In this document: one piece after another, positions 20,511 through 29,426 of the stretch
How the letters are laid out: each line of letters begins with the position of its first letter
Numbering within the stretch: the first letter of the stretch is position 1
From: CAYJRR01 sp964372275 [NCBI: uncultured bacterium]
GTDB lineage: Bacteria > CAYJRR01
Direction of reading: 5' to 3'
Length of the DNA stretch: 33,785 nt
NCBI GenBank assembly: GCA_964372275.1
Contig: CAYJRR010000042.1
Coordinates: forward strand, 1 to 33,785
Notes under the pieces: model-generated
The model's database searches: none
What the model was told of the DNA's origin: nothing
What the model saw: only the letters and a program-made list of their open reading frames with translations
Made by a program: the position numbers and the translations under genes

Positions 20511-23231
20511 ATGAACGGTCCGCGTGTTCACGCTCCCGGGGGGACGCCCCCCAACCCCCCCGTGGTCACCGCCACCACGCCGCTGATGCGGCAGTACCTG
20601 TCGATCAAGGGACGGCACACCGACGCCATCCTCTTCTTCCGGATGGGCGACTTTTACGAGATGTTCTTCGAGGACGCCGAGACGGCCGCCCGGGAGCTCG
20701 ACCTGACGCTCACGGCGCGCGACAAGAACGCCGGCGAACGGGTGCCGCTCTGCGGCTTTCCGCACCAGGCGGCGCAGGGGTACATCCACCGCCTGCTGGA
20801 AAAGGGAGACAAGGTCGCGATCTGCGATCAGACCGAAGATCCGAAGGAGTCGCGGCGGTCGGGGAAGGCGATCGTCGAGCGGGCGGTCACCCGGGTGATG
20901 ACGCCGGGCCTGGTGGTGGAGGAGGAGGCGCTGGACAGCCGCGCGCCGTCGTTCCTCGCGTCGGTGGCGCGTCGCGGCAGCCGGCTGGGGCTCGCCTTTC
21001 TCGACATCTCCACCGGGCACCTCGAGGCGACCGAGGTCGACGGAGACACCGACGCGTCGGCCGAGATCGACCGGCTGCGCCCGCGGGAGTTGCTGGTCGC
21101 CGCCGCGCCGAACGACGCGCGCGCGAGCGACGATCCGCTCGCGTCGGCCGCCGCGCGGGCGAACCCGCCGTTGCCGGTGACGCCGCGGCCGGCGCGGGAG
21201 TTCGAGGCCGGCCGCGCGGCCGAACTCCTCAAGGAGCAGCTCGGCGTGGTGACGCTCGACGGCCAGGGGCTCTCGGGGATGGACCTCGCCGTCGCCGCCG
21301 CCGGAGCCGCGCTCGCCTACGCGCGCGAGAACGCCCATGCCTCGCTGGTCCACGTGCGGAGGGTGAAGACGTATCGCCGTGGCGACGACCTCCTCGTCGA
21401 CGAGGCGACGCGGCGAAACCTGGAGCTGTTCGAGGCGACGACCGGCGGCCGGCGCGGCAGCCTGCTCGACGTCCTCGACGGGACGGTGACCCCGATGGGA
21501 GGCCGCCTGGTCCGCGCATGGCTCTCGTCTCCGCTCCGGAGCGTCCTCCAGATCCGCGCCCGACTCGACGCCGTCGAGGCGTTCCTTCGCCATCCGCTCG
21601 AGCGGGAGGGCCTTCGGCGGGAGCTCGCCGCCGTCCACGATCTGCCCCGGATCGTCGGGCGCGTGGCGACGTCGGTCGCCGGTCCCCGCGAGCTCCAATC
21701 GCTGCGCCAGTCGCTGGAGCGGGTGCCGGCGTTGCGCGCGGCCGCCGTCCGGTGCGCGGCGGACGGCATCGTCGAGGCGTCGCGCGGAGGCCGGCTGGAG
21801 GAGCTCGCCTCGGGCCTCGACCCGTGCGAGGACCTGGTCGAGGAGCTCTGGCGCACCCTCTCCGACGAGCCTCCGGTCCGCGTCTCCGACGGCGGCGCCA
21901 TCCGCGACGGCTTCGACCCCGAGCTCGACGAGATCAACGCCCTGGCGCGCGACGCCAAGGGGTGGATCGCCGCGATGGAGGCGCGCGAGCGCGAACGCAC
22001 CGGGATTGGCAGCCTCAAGGTCCGCTTCAACCGTGTCTTCGGCTACTACATCGAGGTCACGACGGCCAACCTCGCCAAGGTGCCCGCCGACTACCTTCGC
22101 AAGCAGACGACGGCGGGGGGGGAGCGCTACTACACCCCGGAGCTGAAGACGTTCGAAGAGAAGGTCCTCCACGCGGAGGAGAAGCGCCTGGCGCTCGAAC
22201 AGCGGATCTTCGAGGGTCTCCGCGCGCGCGTCGCCACCCATGCCGTCGCGATCCTCGGGGTCGCCGCCGCGGTCGCCGAGCTCGACGCCCTCGCCGGGTT
22301 CGCCGAGCGGGCGCAGACCCACGATTGGCACCGGCCGCAGGTGGACGACGGCGACCGCATCGCGATCGAGGCCGGCCGCCATCCGGTGATCGAACGGATC
22401 GGCTTGGCGGAACGCTTCGTGCCGAACGACGTCGTCCTCGACGGGAGCGCGCGGCTGCTGATCCTCACCGGTCCCAACATGGCGGGGAAGTCGACCGTGA
22501 TGCGGCAGACGGCGCTGATCGTCCTGATGGCGCAGGTCGGCTCGTTCGTCCCGGCGGCACGGGCGGAGATCGGCGTCGTCGACCGCGTCTTCACCCGGGT
22601 CGGCGCCTCCGACCTGCTGTCGCGCGGACAGTCGACCTTCATGGTCGAGATGAGCGAGACGGCGAACATCCTCAACAACGCGACCGATCGCAGCCTGGTG
22701 ATCATCGACGAGATCGGTCGGGGAACCAGCACCTTCGACGGAGTCTCCATCGCCTGGGCGGTGGCCGAGCATCTGCACGACACGGTTCGGGCCAAGACGC
22801 TGTTCGCGACGCACTACCACGAGCTGACCGCGCTGGCCCACGCGAAGGCGCACGCCCGGAACTTCCACATCGCGGTGAAGGAGTGGAACGAGAAGATCGT
22901 CTTCCTCCGCACGCTGGTGGAGGGGGCGACCAGCCGCAGCTACGGGATCCAGGTGGCGCGTCTTGCGGGGCTGCCGGAAGGGGTGCTCGCCCGAGCGCGC
23001 GAAGTCCTGGCCGACATGACCGGAACGGCCCCGGCCCCGCGCCTCCCGCACGTCGCGTCGGGAGGAATCCCGGCGGCGAACCCGGAGAACGCCAACGGCC
23101 GCGGCGTGCAAGGGTCGCTCTTCGCGCCGCCCGACGACGCGATCCGCGCGGAGCTTCGGTCGATCGAGATCGATCGGATGACGCCGCTCGAGGCGCTGCA
23201 GACGCTGGCGCGCCTCAAGGAGCGCGCGTAG
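20511..23231 (+). CDS. mutS: DNA mismatch repair protein MutS
   Basis: A 906-residue MutS with all domains. Domain I carries FFRMGDFYEMF, whose Phe-x-Glu stacks on the mismatch. The connector, lever (about 300-560) and clamp regions follow, with FNRVFGYYIEVT. The ATPase domain has Walker A GPNMAGKST near residue 654, Walker B VIIDEIGRGTSTFDG and the FATHYHEL switch. A low-complexity linker (about 840-870) precedes a C-terminal helix (IDRMTPLEALQTLARLKERA), as in MutS proteins that tetramerise. It recognises mismatches and recruits MutL. The ATG at 20511 is the first with a sensible fit; an upstream in-frame extension would run back into the cNMP-domain gene. Confidence 0.97.
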   Translation: MNGPRVHAPGGTPPNPPVVTATTPLMRQYLSIKGRHTDAILFFRMGDFYEMFFEDAETAARELDLTLTARDKNAGERVPLCGFPHQAAQGYIHRLLEKGDKVAICDQTEDPKESRRSGKAIVERAVTRVMTPGLVVEEEALDSRAPSFLASVARRGSRLGLAFLDISTGHLEATEVDGDTDASAEIDRLRPRELLVAAAPNDARASDDPLASAAARANPPLPVTPRPAREFEAGRAAELLKEQLGVVTLDGQGLSGMDLAVAAAGAALAYARENAHASLVHVRRVKTYRRGDDLLVDEATRRNLELFEATTGGRRGSLLDVLDGTVTPMGGRLVRAWLSSPLRSVLQIRARLDAVEAFLRHPLEREGLRRELAAVHDLPRIVGRVATSVAGPRELQSLRQSLERVPALRAAAVRCAADGIVEASRGGRLEELASGLDPCEDLVEELWRTLSDEPPVRVSDGGAIRDGFDPELDEINALARDAKGWIAAMEARERERTGIGSLKVRFNRVFGYYIEVTTANLAKVPADYLRKQTTAGGERYYTPELKTFEEKVLHAEEKRLALEQRIFEGLRARVATHAVAILGVAAAVAELDALAGFAERAQTHDWHRPQVDDGDRIAIEAGRHPVIERIGLAERFVPNDVVLDGSARLLILTGPNMAGKSTVMRQTALIVLMAQVGSFVPAARAEIGVVDRVFTRVGASDLLSRGQSTFMVEMSETANILNNATDRSLVIIDEIGRGTSTFDGVSIAWAVAEHLHDTVRAKTLFATHYHELTALAHAKAHARNFHIAVKEWNEKIVFLRTLVEGATSRSYGIQVARLAGLPEGVLARAREVLADMTGTAPAPRLPHVASGGIPAANPENANGRGVQGSLFAPPDDAIRAELRSIEIDRMTPLEALQTLARLKERA

Positions 23232-23247
23232 GAACTCGGAGAGAGCC

Positions 23248-24780
23248 GTGGACGGACGATTCGCGATCGCCGGTGGATGGGCCGTGGTGACGGTGTGGGC
23301 CGCGCTGGGGTGCGGCTGCGACGCGAAGGGCGACTCCGGGTCGAAGAGGACGTGGAACGCCGATCTGCAGGCGGCGCCGACCGGTGGCGCGACGGTGGCC
23401 GGCACGCTCCATCCGTCGTCGACGCGGTTGGCGGTGACCTGGTCGGCGGCCGCCGGCGAGGTCGACCATTACGAGGTCGACGCGACCGGATCGGGCCGGA
23501 CGGTGACCGTCGGCACGGCGGGGTCCGCCGTCACGCTCGAGGGTCTCGCATCGGACACGCCGTATTCGATCGGCCTTCGCGCCTGCCTCGATCCCGACTG
23601 CGCCGAGTCGCTCTCCCCGACGCAGGGGACGGTGTCGGCGTCGACCCCCGAAGAGGTCTGGCAGCTGCAGGGGACCGGCAGCGCCGTCCAGACCTTGACC
23701 AAGGTCGTCTCCGACGGAAACGTGAAGATCCATGCCTTCCGCTACGGCGGCGACGCGCCGGCGGGGCTCGCCGGGCGCGTGCAGCTCTACTACGGGCCGT
23801 CCGGGATGTCGGTGAAAGGGCTGACGGTCGGGACGAGCGGCACTGCCGCGACCGAGCAGATCTCGTCGGTCCTTTCGTTCTCGAGCCTGGCCGGCGTCGC
23901 GGGGCTGATCTCTCCGTCCTCCCCGGCGACGCTGGTCTCCGACGTCGCCACCGGACAGGCGGTTCCGCTGTCGGTCCCCCTCGGGTCGAAGGTTCGGCTC
24001 TACTTCGAGGCCAAGGGGGCCGACAACAAGACCCGGATCCTCTATCTCGACAGCCAGGACGGCTACGTCGGACGGGATTTCCATGCCGGCGGCGCGACCG
24101 TGTGCAGCACGGCCGCCGACTACGGTTCCGGGGGCGGGTGCGCCCCGATGGTCGCGATCGGCGTCCAGGGCGATGCGACGAATCCGGCGTCCGGCATCCC
24201 CAACGTTCGTCAGTTCAAGATCGGCGTTCCGACGCTCACCGACTGGCGGTGGGACGGTGCTGCCGGCACCTTCATGGTCTTCACCGTCGACGCGCTCACC
24301 GGCTGCTCGACGGCGTTCGCGAACCAGGGGTACGCGGTCTGGAACGGGACCGCGTGGTCGGTCCAGTACGAGGACGGAGGCTGCCCGAGACTGTTCCAGA
24401 GCGCCCAGGCGGCGATGCCGATGCACCTCGGGGGCGTCCGCTACAAGATGTACTTCGGAAACCCTTCGGACACGACCGGGATCGTGGCCGGTTCGACGCT
24501 GCCGTTTCTCGGCCCGAAACGGATCGTCTACGCGGACGGCGCGCGTTCGGGCGATCCGGCGCGCATCGACTTCGACGACTGGGAGACGACCGCCGAGGCG
24601 CGCGACGTCACCTTCCTGTGGCCGTCCGGGGCGGCGCTGAGCGCCGGCGCCGAGGGCTACATCGATGACTTCGCCTTCCTCGCGCCGACGGCGAGCCTCG
24701 ACTTCCAGGTGGCGTACGTCGCCATCACCGACGGCACGATCGTCCCGTTCACCGCGGCGGCGGTCCTGGTGAACCCATGA
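23248..24780 (+). CDS. Secreted lipoprotein with a fibronectin type III-like domain
   Basis: A 510-residue exported protein. A GTG start and hydrophobic signal segment lead to ALGCGC, where C22 (or C24) would be lipidated. Residues about 40-130 look like an Fn3 domain (TRLAVTWSAAAGEVDHYEVDATG, VTLEGLASDTPYSIGLRACLD). The remaining 370 residues are beta-rich and Gly/Ser/Thr-rich, with repeated motifs such as GRVQLYYGPSGM and MYFGNPSDTTGI, and conserved-looking Cys pairs. No catalytic motif is seen, so I do not assign a function. It sits between mutS (16 bases) and mpl (ATGA overlap), which fixes it in the same transcript but says nothing of its job. Confidence 0.75.
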   Translation: MDGRFAIAGGWAVVTVWAALGCGCDAKGDSGSKRTWNADLQAAPTGGATVAGTLHPSSTRLAVTWSAAAGEVDHYEVDATGSGRTVTVGTAGSAVTLEGLASDTPYSIGLRACLDPDCAESLSPTQGTVSASTPEEVWQLQGTGSAVQTLTKVVSDGNVKIHAFRYGGDAPAGLAGRVQLYYGPSGMSVKGLTVGTSGTAATEQISSVLSFSSLAGVAGLISPSSPATLVSDVATGQAVPLSVPLGSKVRLYFEAKGADNKTRILYLDSQDGYVGRDFHAGGATVCSTAADYGSGGGCAPMVAIGVQGDATNPASGIPNVRQFKIGVPTLTDWRWDGAAGTFMVFTVDALTGCSTAFANQGYAVWNGTAWSVQYEDGGCPRLFQSAQAAMPMHLGGVRYKMYFGNPSDTTGIVAGSTLPFLGPKRIVYADGARSGDPARIDFDDWETTAEARDVTFLWPSGAALSAGAEGYIDDFAFLAPTASLDFQVAYVAITDGTIVPFTAAAVLVNP

Positions 24781-26243
24781 CCCCGCCCGCGATCCCGTCG
24801 CTCGACGCCGTGAGGCACGTCCATCTCTGCGCTGTCGCGGGGACCGGGATGGGGGCGCTGGCGGCGATGCTGAAGGCCCGGGGAATCCGGGTCACCGGCT
24901 CCGACCAGAACGTCTATCCACCGATGAGCACCCAGCTCGCCGAGGCCGGGATCGAGGTCCGGGTCGGGTACCGCGCGGAGAACCTCGAACCTCGTCCCGA
25001 TCTGGTGATCGTCGGGAACGCGCTTTCGCGCGGAAACCCGGAGATCGAGGCCCTGCTGACGAGCGGAATCCCCTACGTCAGCTTTCCGGACGCGCTGGGT
25101 CGCTTCTTCCTCGAAGGGCGCCACTCGCTGGTGATCGCCGGGACACACGGCAAGACGACGACCGGCTCGCTGGCGGCATGGCTGTTGGAGGCGGCGGGGG
25201 AGGATCCGAGCTTCCTGATCGGCGGCGTCCCGGTCAACTTCGGACGCGGCGCGCGGATCGGAGGCGGTCGCCACTTCGTCGTCGAGGGGGACGAGTACGA
25301 CACCGCCTTCTTCGACAAGGGGTCGAAGTTCCTCCATTACCGGCCCAAGACCGCGATCGTCACCAGCGTCGAGTTCGACCACGCCGACATCTTCCGCGAC
25401 CTCGATCACGTGAAGTCGGCCTTTCGCCGATTCGTGGCGCTGGTGCCGCCGGAGGACGGGCTGCTCGTGATCAACGCCGACGACGAAGGGGCGGTCGACG
25501 TCGCGTCGAAGGCGGCGGCGCCGGTCGAGCGATACGGCCTGCGCGCGGAGGCCGACTGGACCGCCGGTTCGGTCGACTGGCGAGAGGGCCGCGCGCGATT
25601 CGACCTCGTTCACCGGGGGCGGGCGGTCGAGGCATTCGAACTGCCGCTCCTCGGACAGCACAACCTCCAGAACGCGATCGGGGTGCTGGCGGCGCTGGTG
25701 TCGCGCGGCCTCGATCCCGCGCGCCTCGCGCGAGGGATGCGGGAGTTCCGCGGTGTGAAGCGCCGCCAGGAGGTGCGTGGCTCGGCGGCAGGGGTGACCG
25801 TCCTCGACGACTTCGCGCACCACCCGACGGCGGTGCGGGTCACGCTGGAGGCGATCAGGGGCGGATACCCGGGCCGGCGGCTGTGGGCGATCTTCGAGCC
25901 GCGCAGTGCGAGCTCCCGCCGGAAGGTCTTCCAGCGGGCCTACGTCGAGGCGTTCCGTCCGGCCGACCGCGCGGTGATCGCCGACGTCTATCTCGCGCAG
26001 AAGCTTCCCGAAGGGGAGCGTTTCGATCCCGCCGCGCTCGCCGCCGACCTCGTCGCCGCCGGGACCCCGGCGGCGGCGATCCCGACGACCGCGGAGATCG
26101 TGAGCCACGTCACACGGGAGGCGCGGGCCGGGGACGTCGTCGCCGTCCTTTCCAACGGCGGATTCGACGGACTTCACGACAAGCTGCTGGCGGCATTGGC
26201 CTCGCGCGTCGGCGGATCGCCGGCGCCGTCCGGCGGCGATTGA
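24777..26243 (+). CDS. mpl: UDP-N-acetylmuramate:L-alanyl-gamma-D-glutamyl-meso-diaminopimelate ligase (Mpl)
   Basis: A 488-residue Mur ligase of the Mpl subfamily. The N-terminal domain has VHLCAVAGTGMGALAAMLKARG and VTGSDQNVYPPMSTQL. The ATP-binding GTHGKTTTGSL is near residue 121, followed by the Mpl-type DEYDTAFFDKGSKFLHYRP and VTSVEFDHADIF. The C-terminal domain has LDDFAHHPTAV and FEPRSASSRR. Mpl re-attaches the murein tripeptide recovered from old peptidoglycan to UDP-MurNAc, so it marks peptidoglycan recycling in a diderm with meso-diaminopimelate. The gene overlaps the preceding lipoprotein stop by ATGA. Confidence 0.95.
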   Translation: MTPPAIPSLDAVRHVHLCAVAGTGMGALAAMLKARGIRVTGSDQNVYPPMSTQLAEAGIEVRVGYRAENLEPRPDLVIVGNALSRGNPEIEALLTSGIPYVSFPDALGRFFLEGRHSLVIAGTHGKTTTGSLAAWLLEAAGEDPSFLIGGVPVNFGRGARIGGGRHFVVEGDEYDTAFFDKGSKFLHYRPKTAIVTSVEFDHADIFRDLDHVKSAFRRFVALVPPEDGLLVINADDEGAVDVASKAAAPVERYGLRAEADWTAGSVDWREGRARFDLVHRGRAVEAFELPLLGQHNLQNAIGVLAALVSRGLDPARLARGMREFRGVKRRQEVRGSAAGVTVLDDFAHHPTAVRVTLEAIRGGYPGRRLWAIFEPRSASSRRKVFQRAYVEAFRPADRAVIADVYLAQKLPEGERFDPAALAADLVAAGTPAAAIPTTAEIVSHVTREARAGDVVAVLSNGGFDGLHDKLLAALASRVGGSPAPSGGD

Positions 26244-26265
26244 CGCGCCGCGTGATCGGCTTGCG

Positions 26266-26290
26266 GCGCCGGCCCACGCGTTGCCGGCGC
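26266..26290 (+). terminator. Perfect 8-bp hairpin after mpl, terminator-like without a T-run
   Basis: GCGCCGGC (26266-26273) pairs with GCCGGCGC (26283-26290) around a 9-base loop. It lies 23 bases after the mpl stop. No U-tract follows, and its right arm contains the -35 element of a promoter candidate for the next gene, so it could be regulatory rather than a terminator. Confidence 0.35.
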
Positions 26291-26310
26291 AGGGCCGGCC
26301 GCGGTAGAAT
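26281..26310 (+). promoter_or_regulatory. Candidate sigma-70 promoter of the TPR gene
   Basis: TTGCCG (26281-26286) is followed after 18 bases by TAGAAT (26305-26310), a 5-of-6 match to the -10 consensus. The ATG at 26338 is 27 bases downstream of the -10. Confidence 0.45.
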
Positions 26311-26337
26311 CAAGAGGGTCCCCGCCAACTTCGCCGT

Positions 26338-27753
26338 ATGAACAAGTCCGACAAGATCCGGTACTACGGACAGAAGGACTACCGCGAGCTGATCGAGTTC
26401 CCGGTCGAGCTCGTCGGCAAGGACGGCGTCGTCCGCAGCTACAGCTACGAGGAGTCGCTCCTCGTCTACGCCAAGCGGATCGAGTCGGCGCACCTCCGCT
26501 ACAACGACCAGGAGGTGGTCGCCGCCGAGGTCGACCATTGCTACAAGCGGATCGAGCAGCTCAAGCGGTCGTGGCGCTTCCTGAACGCCCGGCGCGGGGG
26601 ATTGCCGACCGACGACCTGGCGCGGGCCGAGGAGACGGCGGCGGCGGAGTGCCGCTCGTTCATCCGCGAGTACTTCGGGCGCGAGCTCGCCAACCGGGTG
26701 ACGACCGAAGAGGAGCCGATCCCGATCTATCTTTCGCTGATCCAGCACGAGGGGCCGCTCAAGGTCTTTCACGTCACGCTCGCCTCGCGCCGAGGGGGGT
26801 ACTTGCTCTACGCCTTCGCCTTCGGTTGGCAGCCGGAAGGGAAGAGCGAAGGGACCGGTGAGGCCGACGCCCGCGCCCAGTACGCCGATCTGGTTCGCGT
26901 CCTGACGTTCGGCGCGGATGGTGAAGAGGTGGAGCGCGCGCTTTCGGTGCGGGAAGGAAAGGAGTTCGGGTTCGTGCTCACCGGGTGCGGGCCGGGGACG
27001 ACTCCGGCGGCGATCACCGACGGCGAGACGGCGCTCGAGCGCGCCGGTCGATCGGGCGGGGAAGCAGCCGTACGGTCGGTGCCGTCCGGGGCGCGAGCCC
27101 GCGTGCAGGCCCACCTCGACGACGAGCCGACCGACGCCGAGGGGCATTACGCGATGGCGGTGGTGCTGGTCGGGGAGGGGGACCTCGAGGGTGCGCTCGA
27201 CAGCCTGAAGATCTGCCTCGAGCTCCAGCCCTACTACCTCGCCGCCTATCGCCTTCTCGGACGCTTGTCCGACCTGCTCGACGTGCAGGTCGATGTCGAG
27301 CCGTATCTACTGCAAGGCACGCACTACTTCCCCGACGACGCGCCGATCCATTTCCACCTCGGCCTCGTCCGGGCCCTGGAACGGCGATACGACGCCGCCC
27401 TGGCGACGTTCGCGCGGACGCTGCAGATCGACCCGGAGCACGCCGCGGCGGAGGCGGCGGCGAAGGTCGTCGAGCGGCTGCGCCGCCACGGCGGCGATCC
27501 GTCGGTGGCGCTCGCCCGCGTCCGCGAGCGGCGCGCGCCGGCCAAGACGCCGACGGCCGGTCTCTCCCGAGGACGTCTCGCGACGGCGATCCTGGCGCTC
27601 GCCCTGGTCTGCGCATTCGTCCTGAAGGTGCTCGCGCCGGTCGCCGGTCTCTACGCGTTGGCGTTGTTGATGACGCTGCTCGTGCTCGACACCGCGCCCG
27701 GCGGAGAGTCCGACCGCTCCCGCCACGGACCGGACCGCCACCTGCCTTCGTGA
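26338..27753 (+). CDS. TPR-containing protein with C-terminal membrane segments
   Basis: A 471-residue protein not recognised as a named family. Residues about 1-220 are charged and alternate helix and strand (RELIEFPVELVGKDGVVRSYSYEESLL; FIREYFGRELANRV; LKVFHVTLASRRGGYLLYAFAFG). Residues about 255-385 look like three or four tetratricopeptide repeats (EGHYAMAVVLVGEGDLEGALDSLKICLELQPYYLAAYRLLG; APIHFHLGLVRALERRYDAALATFARTLQIDPEHAAA). Two hydrophobic segments near 410-455 would anchor it in the membrane. It probably acts as a scaffold, but no partner is evident. The last codon overlaps the GTG of the following gene, so the two products may work together. The start has no clear Shine-Dalgarno. 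Confidence 0.7.
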   Translation: MNKSDKIRYYGQKDYRELIEFPVELVGKDGVVRSYSYEESLLVYAKRIESAHLRYNDQEVVAAEVDHCYKRIEQLKRSWRFLNARRGGLPTDDLARAEETAAAECRSFIREYFGRELANRVTTEEEPIPIYLSLIQHEGPLKVFHVTLASRRGGYLLYAFAFGWQPEGKSEGTGEADARAQYADLVRVLTFGADGEEVERALSVREGKEFGFVLTGCGPGTTPAAITDGETALERAGRSGGEAAVRSVPSGARARVQAHLDDEPTDAEGHYAMAVVLVGEGDLEGALDSLKICLELQPYYLAAYRLLGRLSDLLDVQVDVEPYLLQGTHYFPDDAPIHFHLGLVRALERRYDAALATFARTLQIDPEHAAAEAAAKVVERLRRHGGDPSVALARVRERRAPAKTPTAGLSRGRLATAILALALVCAFVLKVLAPVAGLYALALLMTLLVLDTAPGGESDRSRHGPDRHLPS

Positions 27754-28730
27754 CCGCCCCTCTTGCGGCGGTGATCCTGGCCGACTCCTCTCCCGAGTCG
27801 GTCGCCGCCGGCGTGTCGCTCGCCCGCCGGCTGCCGGCGACCACTTCGCTGGCATTCGCGCCACGCGACCGTCTCCACGCAGCGCTCGAGGCGCCCGCCC
27901 ACGCCCGGCGGGACCGGCCATACCGACTGATCGTCGTCGGCGCCGACCTCCCGGTCGCGTCCCGCCTTGCGACGGTGCCGGCCCTGGCGCGCGATCCCGC
28001 ATCGACCGTCGACTGGATCGACGCGAACCTCTGGTCCGACACCGACGCGGTTCTCGTTCGTCGGGTTTGTCGCGGAGGGGCATGGTTCAACGATCCGTCC
28101 GAACCGAGCCCGTTCCGCGCGCTCGGCTCGGCCGCCGGATCGCTCGGGCTCCGCGACGATCCGTTCTCCGAAGCCCTGCAGAAGATCGCGCGGTGCGAGG
28201 TCGGCGCGGATCGCCGGCTGCTGGCATGGCGCGACGCCCTCGAAGGGCTTCGCGCCCATCCTCTGGAGCTTCCGGCGTCCGTCGCGCCGCTCGTCGCCGG
28301 AGACCTGGAGGGAATGCTCGTCCCCGACCGGCTCGAGGCCGAAGCGCTGCGCCACCGGATCGACGAACTGGCGGCCGGAACGAGCTGGGTACGATTTCCC
28401 GTCCTTTCACCGACCGGCGGGCGGAAGACCGCGGTGCTTGTCGTCCTGCCATCGGCCGGAGCGATCCCGGCCGAGTCGTTCGCCCACGAGGCGATCGACC
28501 GAGCCGGAGCCGATCTGGCGGTGGTGCTCGCCGACCGAGGCAACGTCGCCCGCATCGTCGGCCGCCGACGGCCGGGAGGCGCGGAGGAGGTCGCCTTCAC
28601 CGAAACCCTCCTGCGGCGGCTACCGTGGGTGGTGCGCGATCGGCTTCGCCGCGATCTCGCCGGCTTCCTCTGGGTCGACCCCCCGACGGACGCAATCACG
28701 CGGTTCGTCGCGGCGCTCACCGCCCCTTGA
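27750..28730 (+). CDS. Hypothetical protein, possibly a degenerate DHH/DHHA1-type phosphoesterase
   Basis: A 326-residue protein starting with GTG inside the previous stop (GTGA). Some segments recall DHH-family phosphoesterases: AAVILADSSPESVAAGVSLARRL at the start, RLIVVGADL, and STVDWIDANLW where active members have an Asp-His-His; near the end GADLAVVLADRGNVARIVGRR resembles the DHHA1 substrate-binding strand pair. The Asp-His-His itself and the other metal-binding Asp residues are not found, so it is either inactive or a different fold. I do not assign a reaction. Composition is similar to neighbouring genes. It ends 64 bases before queE, where a promoter candidate lies. Confidence 0.55.
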   Translation: MTAPLAAVILADSSPESVAAGVSLARRLPATTSLAFAPRDRLHAALEAPAHARRDRPYRLIVVGADLPVASRLATVPALARDPASTVDWIDANLWSDTDAVLVRRVCRGGAWFNDPSEPSPFRALGSAAGSLGLRDDPFSEALQKIARCEVGADRRLLAWRDALEGLRAHPLELPASVAPLVAGDLEGMLVPDRLEAEALRHRIDELAAGTSWVRFPVLSPTGGRKTAVLVVLPSAGAIPAESFAHEAIDRAGADLAVVLADRGNVARIVGRRRPGGAEEVAFTETLLRRLPWVVRDRLRRDLAGFLWVDPPTDAITRFVAALTAP

Positions 28731-28753
28731 CCGGCCCGATCCTCGGCCGCGGT

Positions 28754-28782
28754 TTGACTCCGGGGGGCGAGCGCGCTATCCA
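28754..28782 (+). promoter_or_regulatory. Candidate sigma-70 promoter of queE-queC
   Basis: TTGACT (28754-28759) is followed after 17 bases by TATCCA (28777-28782). The ATG at 28794 is 11 bases after the -10, so the leader would be only a few bases. There is no room for a preQ1 riboswitch. Confidence 0.5.
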
Positions 28783-28793
28783 GATGCGTTTCG

Positions 28794-29426
28794 ATGCGCG
28801 TCACGGAGATCTTTCGGTCGATCCAGGGGGAGTCCTCGCGAGCGGGGCTTCCGTGCGTCTTCGTCCGGCTCACCGGTTGCAACCTGCGGTGCGTCTGGTG
28901 CGACAGCGCCTATGCCTTCGAAGGCGGGACCGAACGCTCGCTCGACGAGATCGTGGCGGCGGTGGAGGCGTTCGGGATCCGGCGTGTCGAGATCACCGGC
29001 GGCGAGCCGATGCTCCAACCGGATACGCCGGAGCTGTGCCGACGTCTCCTCGATCGTGGATACGAGGTCCTTCTCGAGACCGGCGGCTCGCTTCCGCTCG
29101 ACGCCGTCGACCCCAGAGTCAAGAAGGTGGTCGACGTGAAGTGCCCGGGAAGCGGGATGGTCGACCGGAACCTCGGCGGGCTCGAGCGGACGCTCGGCGC
29201 GAACGACGAGATCAAGTTCGTCGTCGCCGACCGCGCCGACTTCGACTGGGCCGTTCGATGGATCCGCGACCGCGGCCTCACGCGCGACCCACGGTTCCTG
29301 TTCGCGCCGGTCTGGGACCGGTGCCGTCCGGACGAGCTTGCCGAATGGATCCTCGACAGCGGCCTCGACGCGCGTCTGAACCTCCAGCAGCACAAGGTCC
29401 TGTGGGGCGATGTCCCGGGTCGGTGA
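28794..29426 (+). CDS. queE: 7-carboxy-7-deazaguanine synthase (radical SAM)
   Basis: A 210-residue radical SAM enzyme. The iron-sulfur Cys are C29, C33 and C36 (TGCNLRCVWCDS), in the CX3CX2C spacing. The N-terminal EIFRSIQGESSRAGLP is the QueE signature, and the SAM-binding ITGGEPM follows near residue 70. VVDVKCPGSGM and the closing NLQQHKVLWG complete the match. It rearranges 6-carboxy-tetrahydropterin to 7-carboxy-7-deazaguanine, two steps before queuosine's preQ1. It overlaps queC by 17 bases, so the two are translated from one message. queD and queF are not in the window. Confidence 0.95.
   Translation: MRVTEIFRSIQGESSRAGLPCVFVRLTGCNLRCVWCDSAYAFEGGTERSLDEIVAAVEAFGIRRVEITGGEPMLQPDTPELCRRLLDRGYEVLLETGGSLPLDAVDPRVKKVVDVKCPGSGMVDRNLGGLERTLGANDEIKFVVADRADFDWAVRWIRDRGLTRDPRFLFAPVWDRCRPDELAEWILDSGLDARLNLQQHKVLWGDVPGR

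Noticed and set aside
20478-23405. Very long open frame on the minus strand opposite mutS
   Set aside because: It is Arg/Asp/His/Pro-rich with no domain motif, and the plus-strand MutS is unmistakable. High G+C suppresses stop codons in the antisense frame.
28731-28793. preQ1 riboswitch upstream of queE
   Set aside because: The gap is 63 bases, a promoter candidate fills it, and no preQ1 aptamer core is visible.
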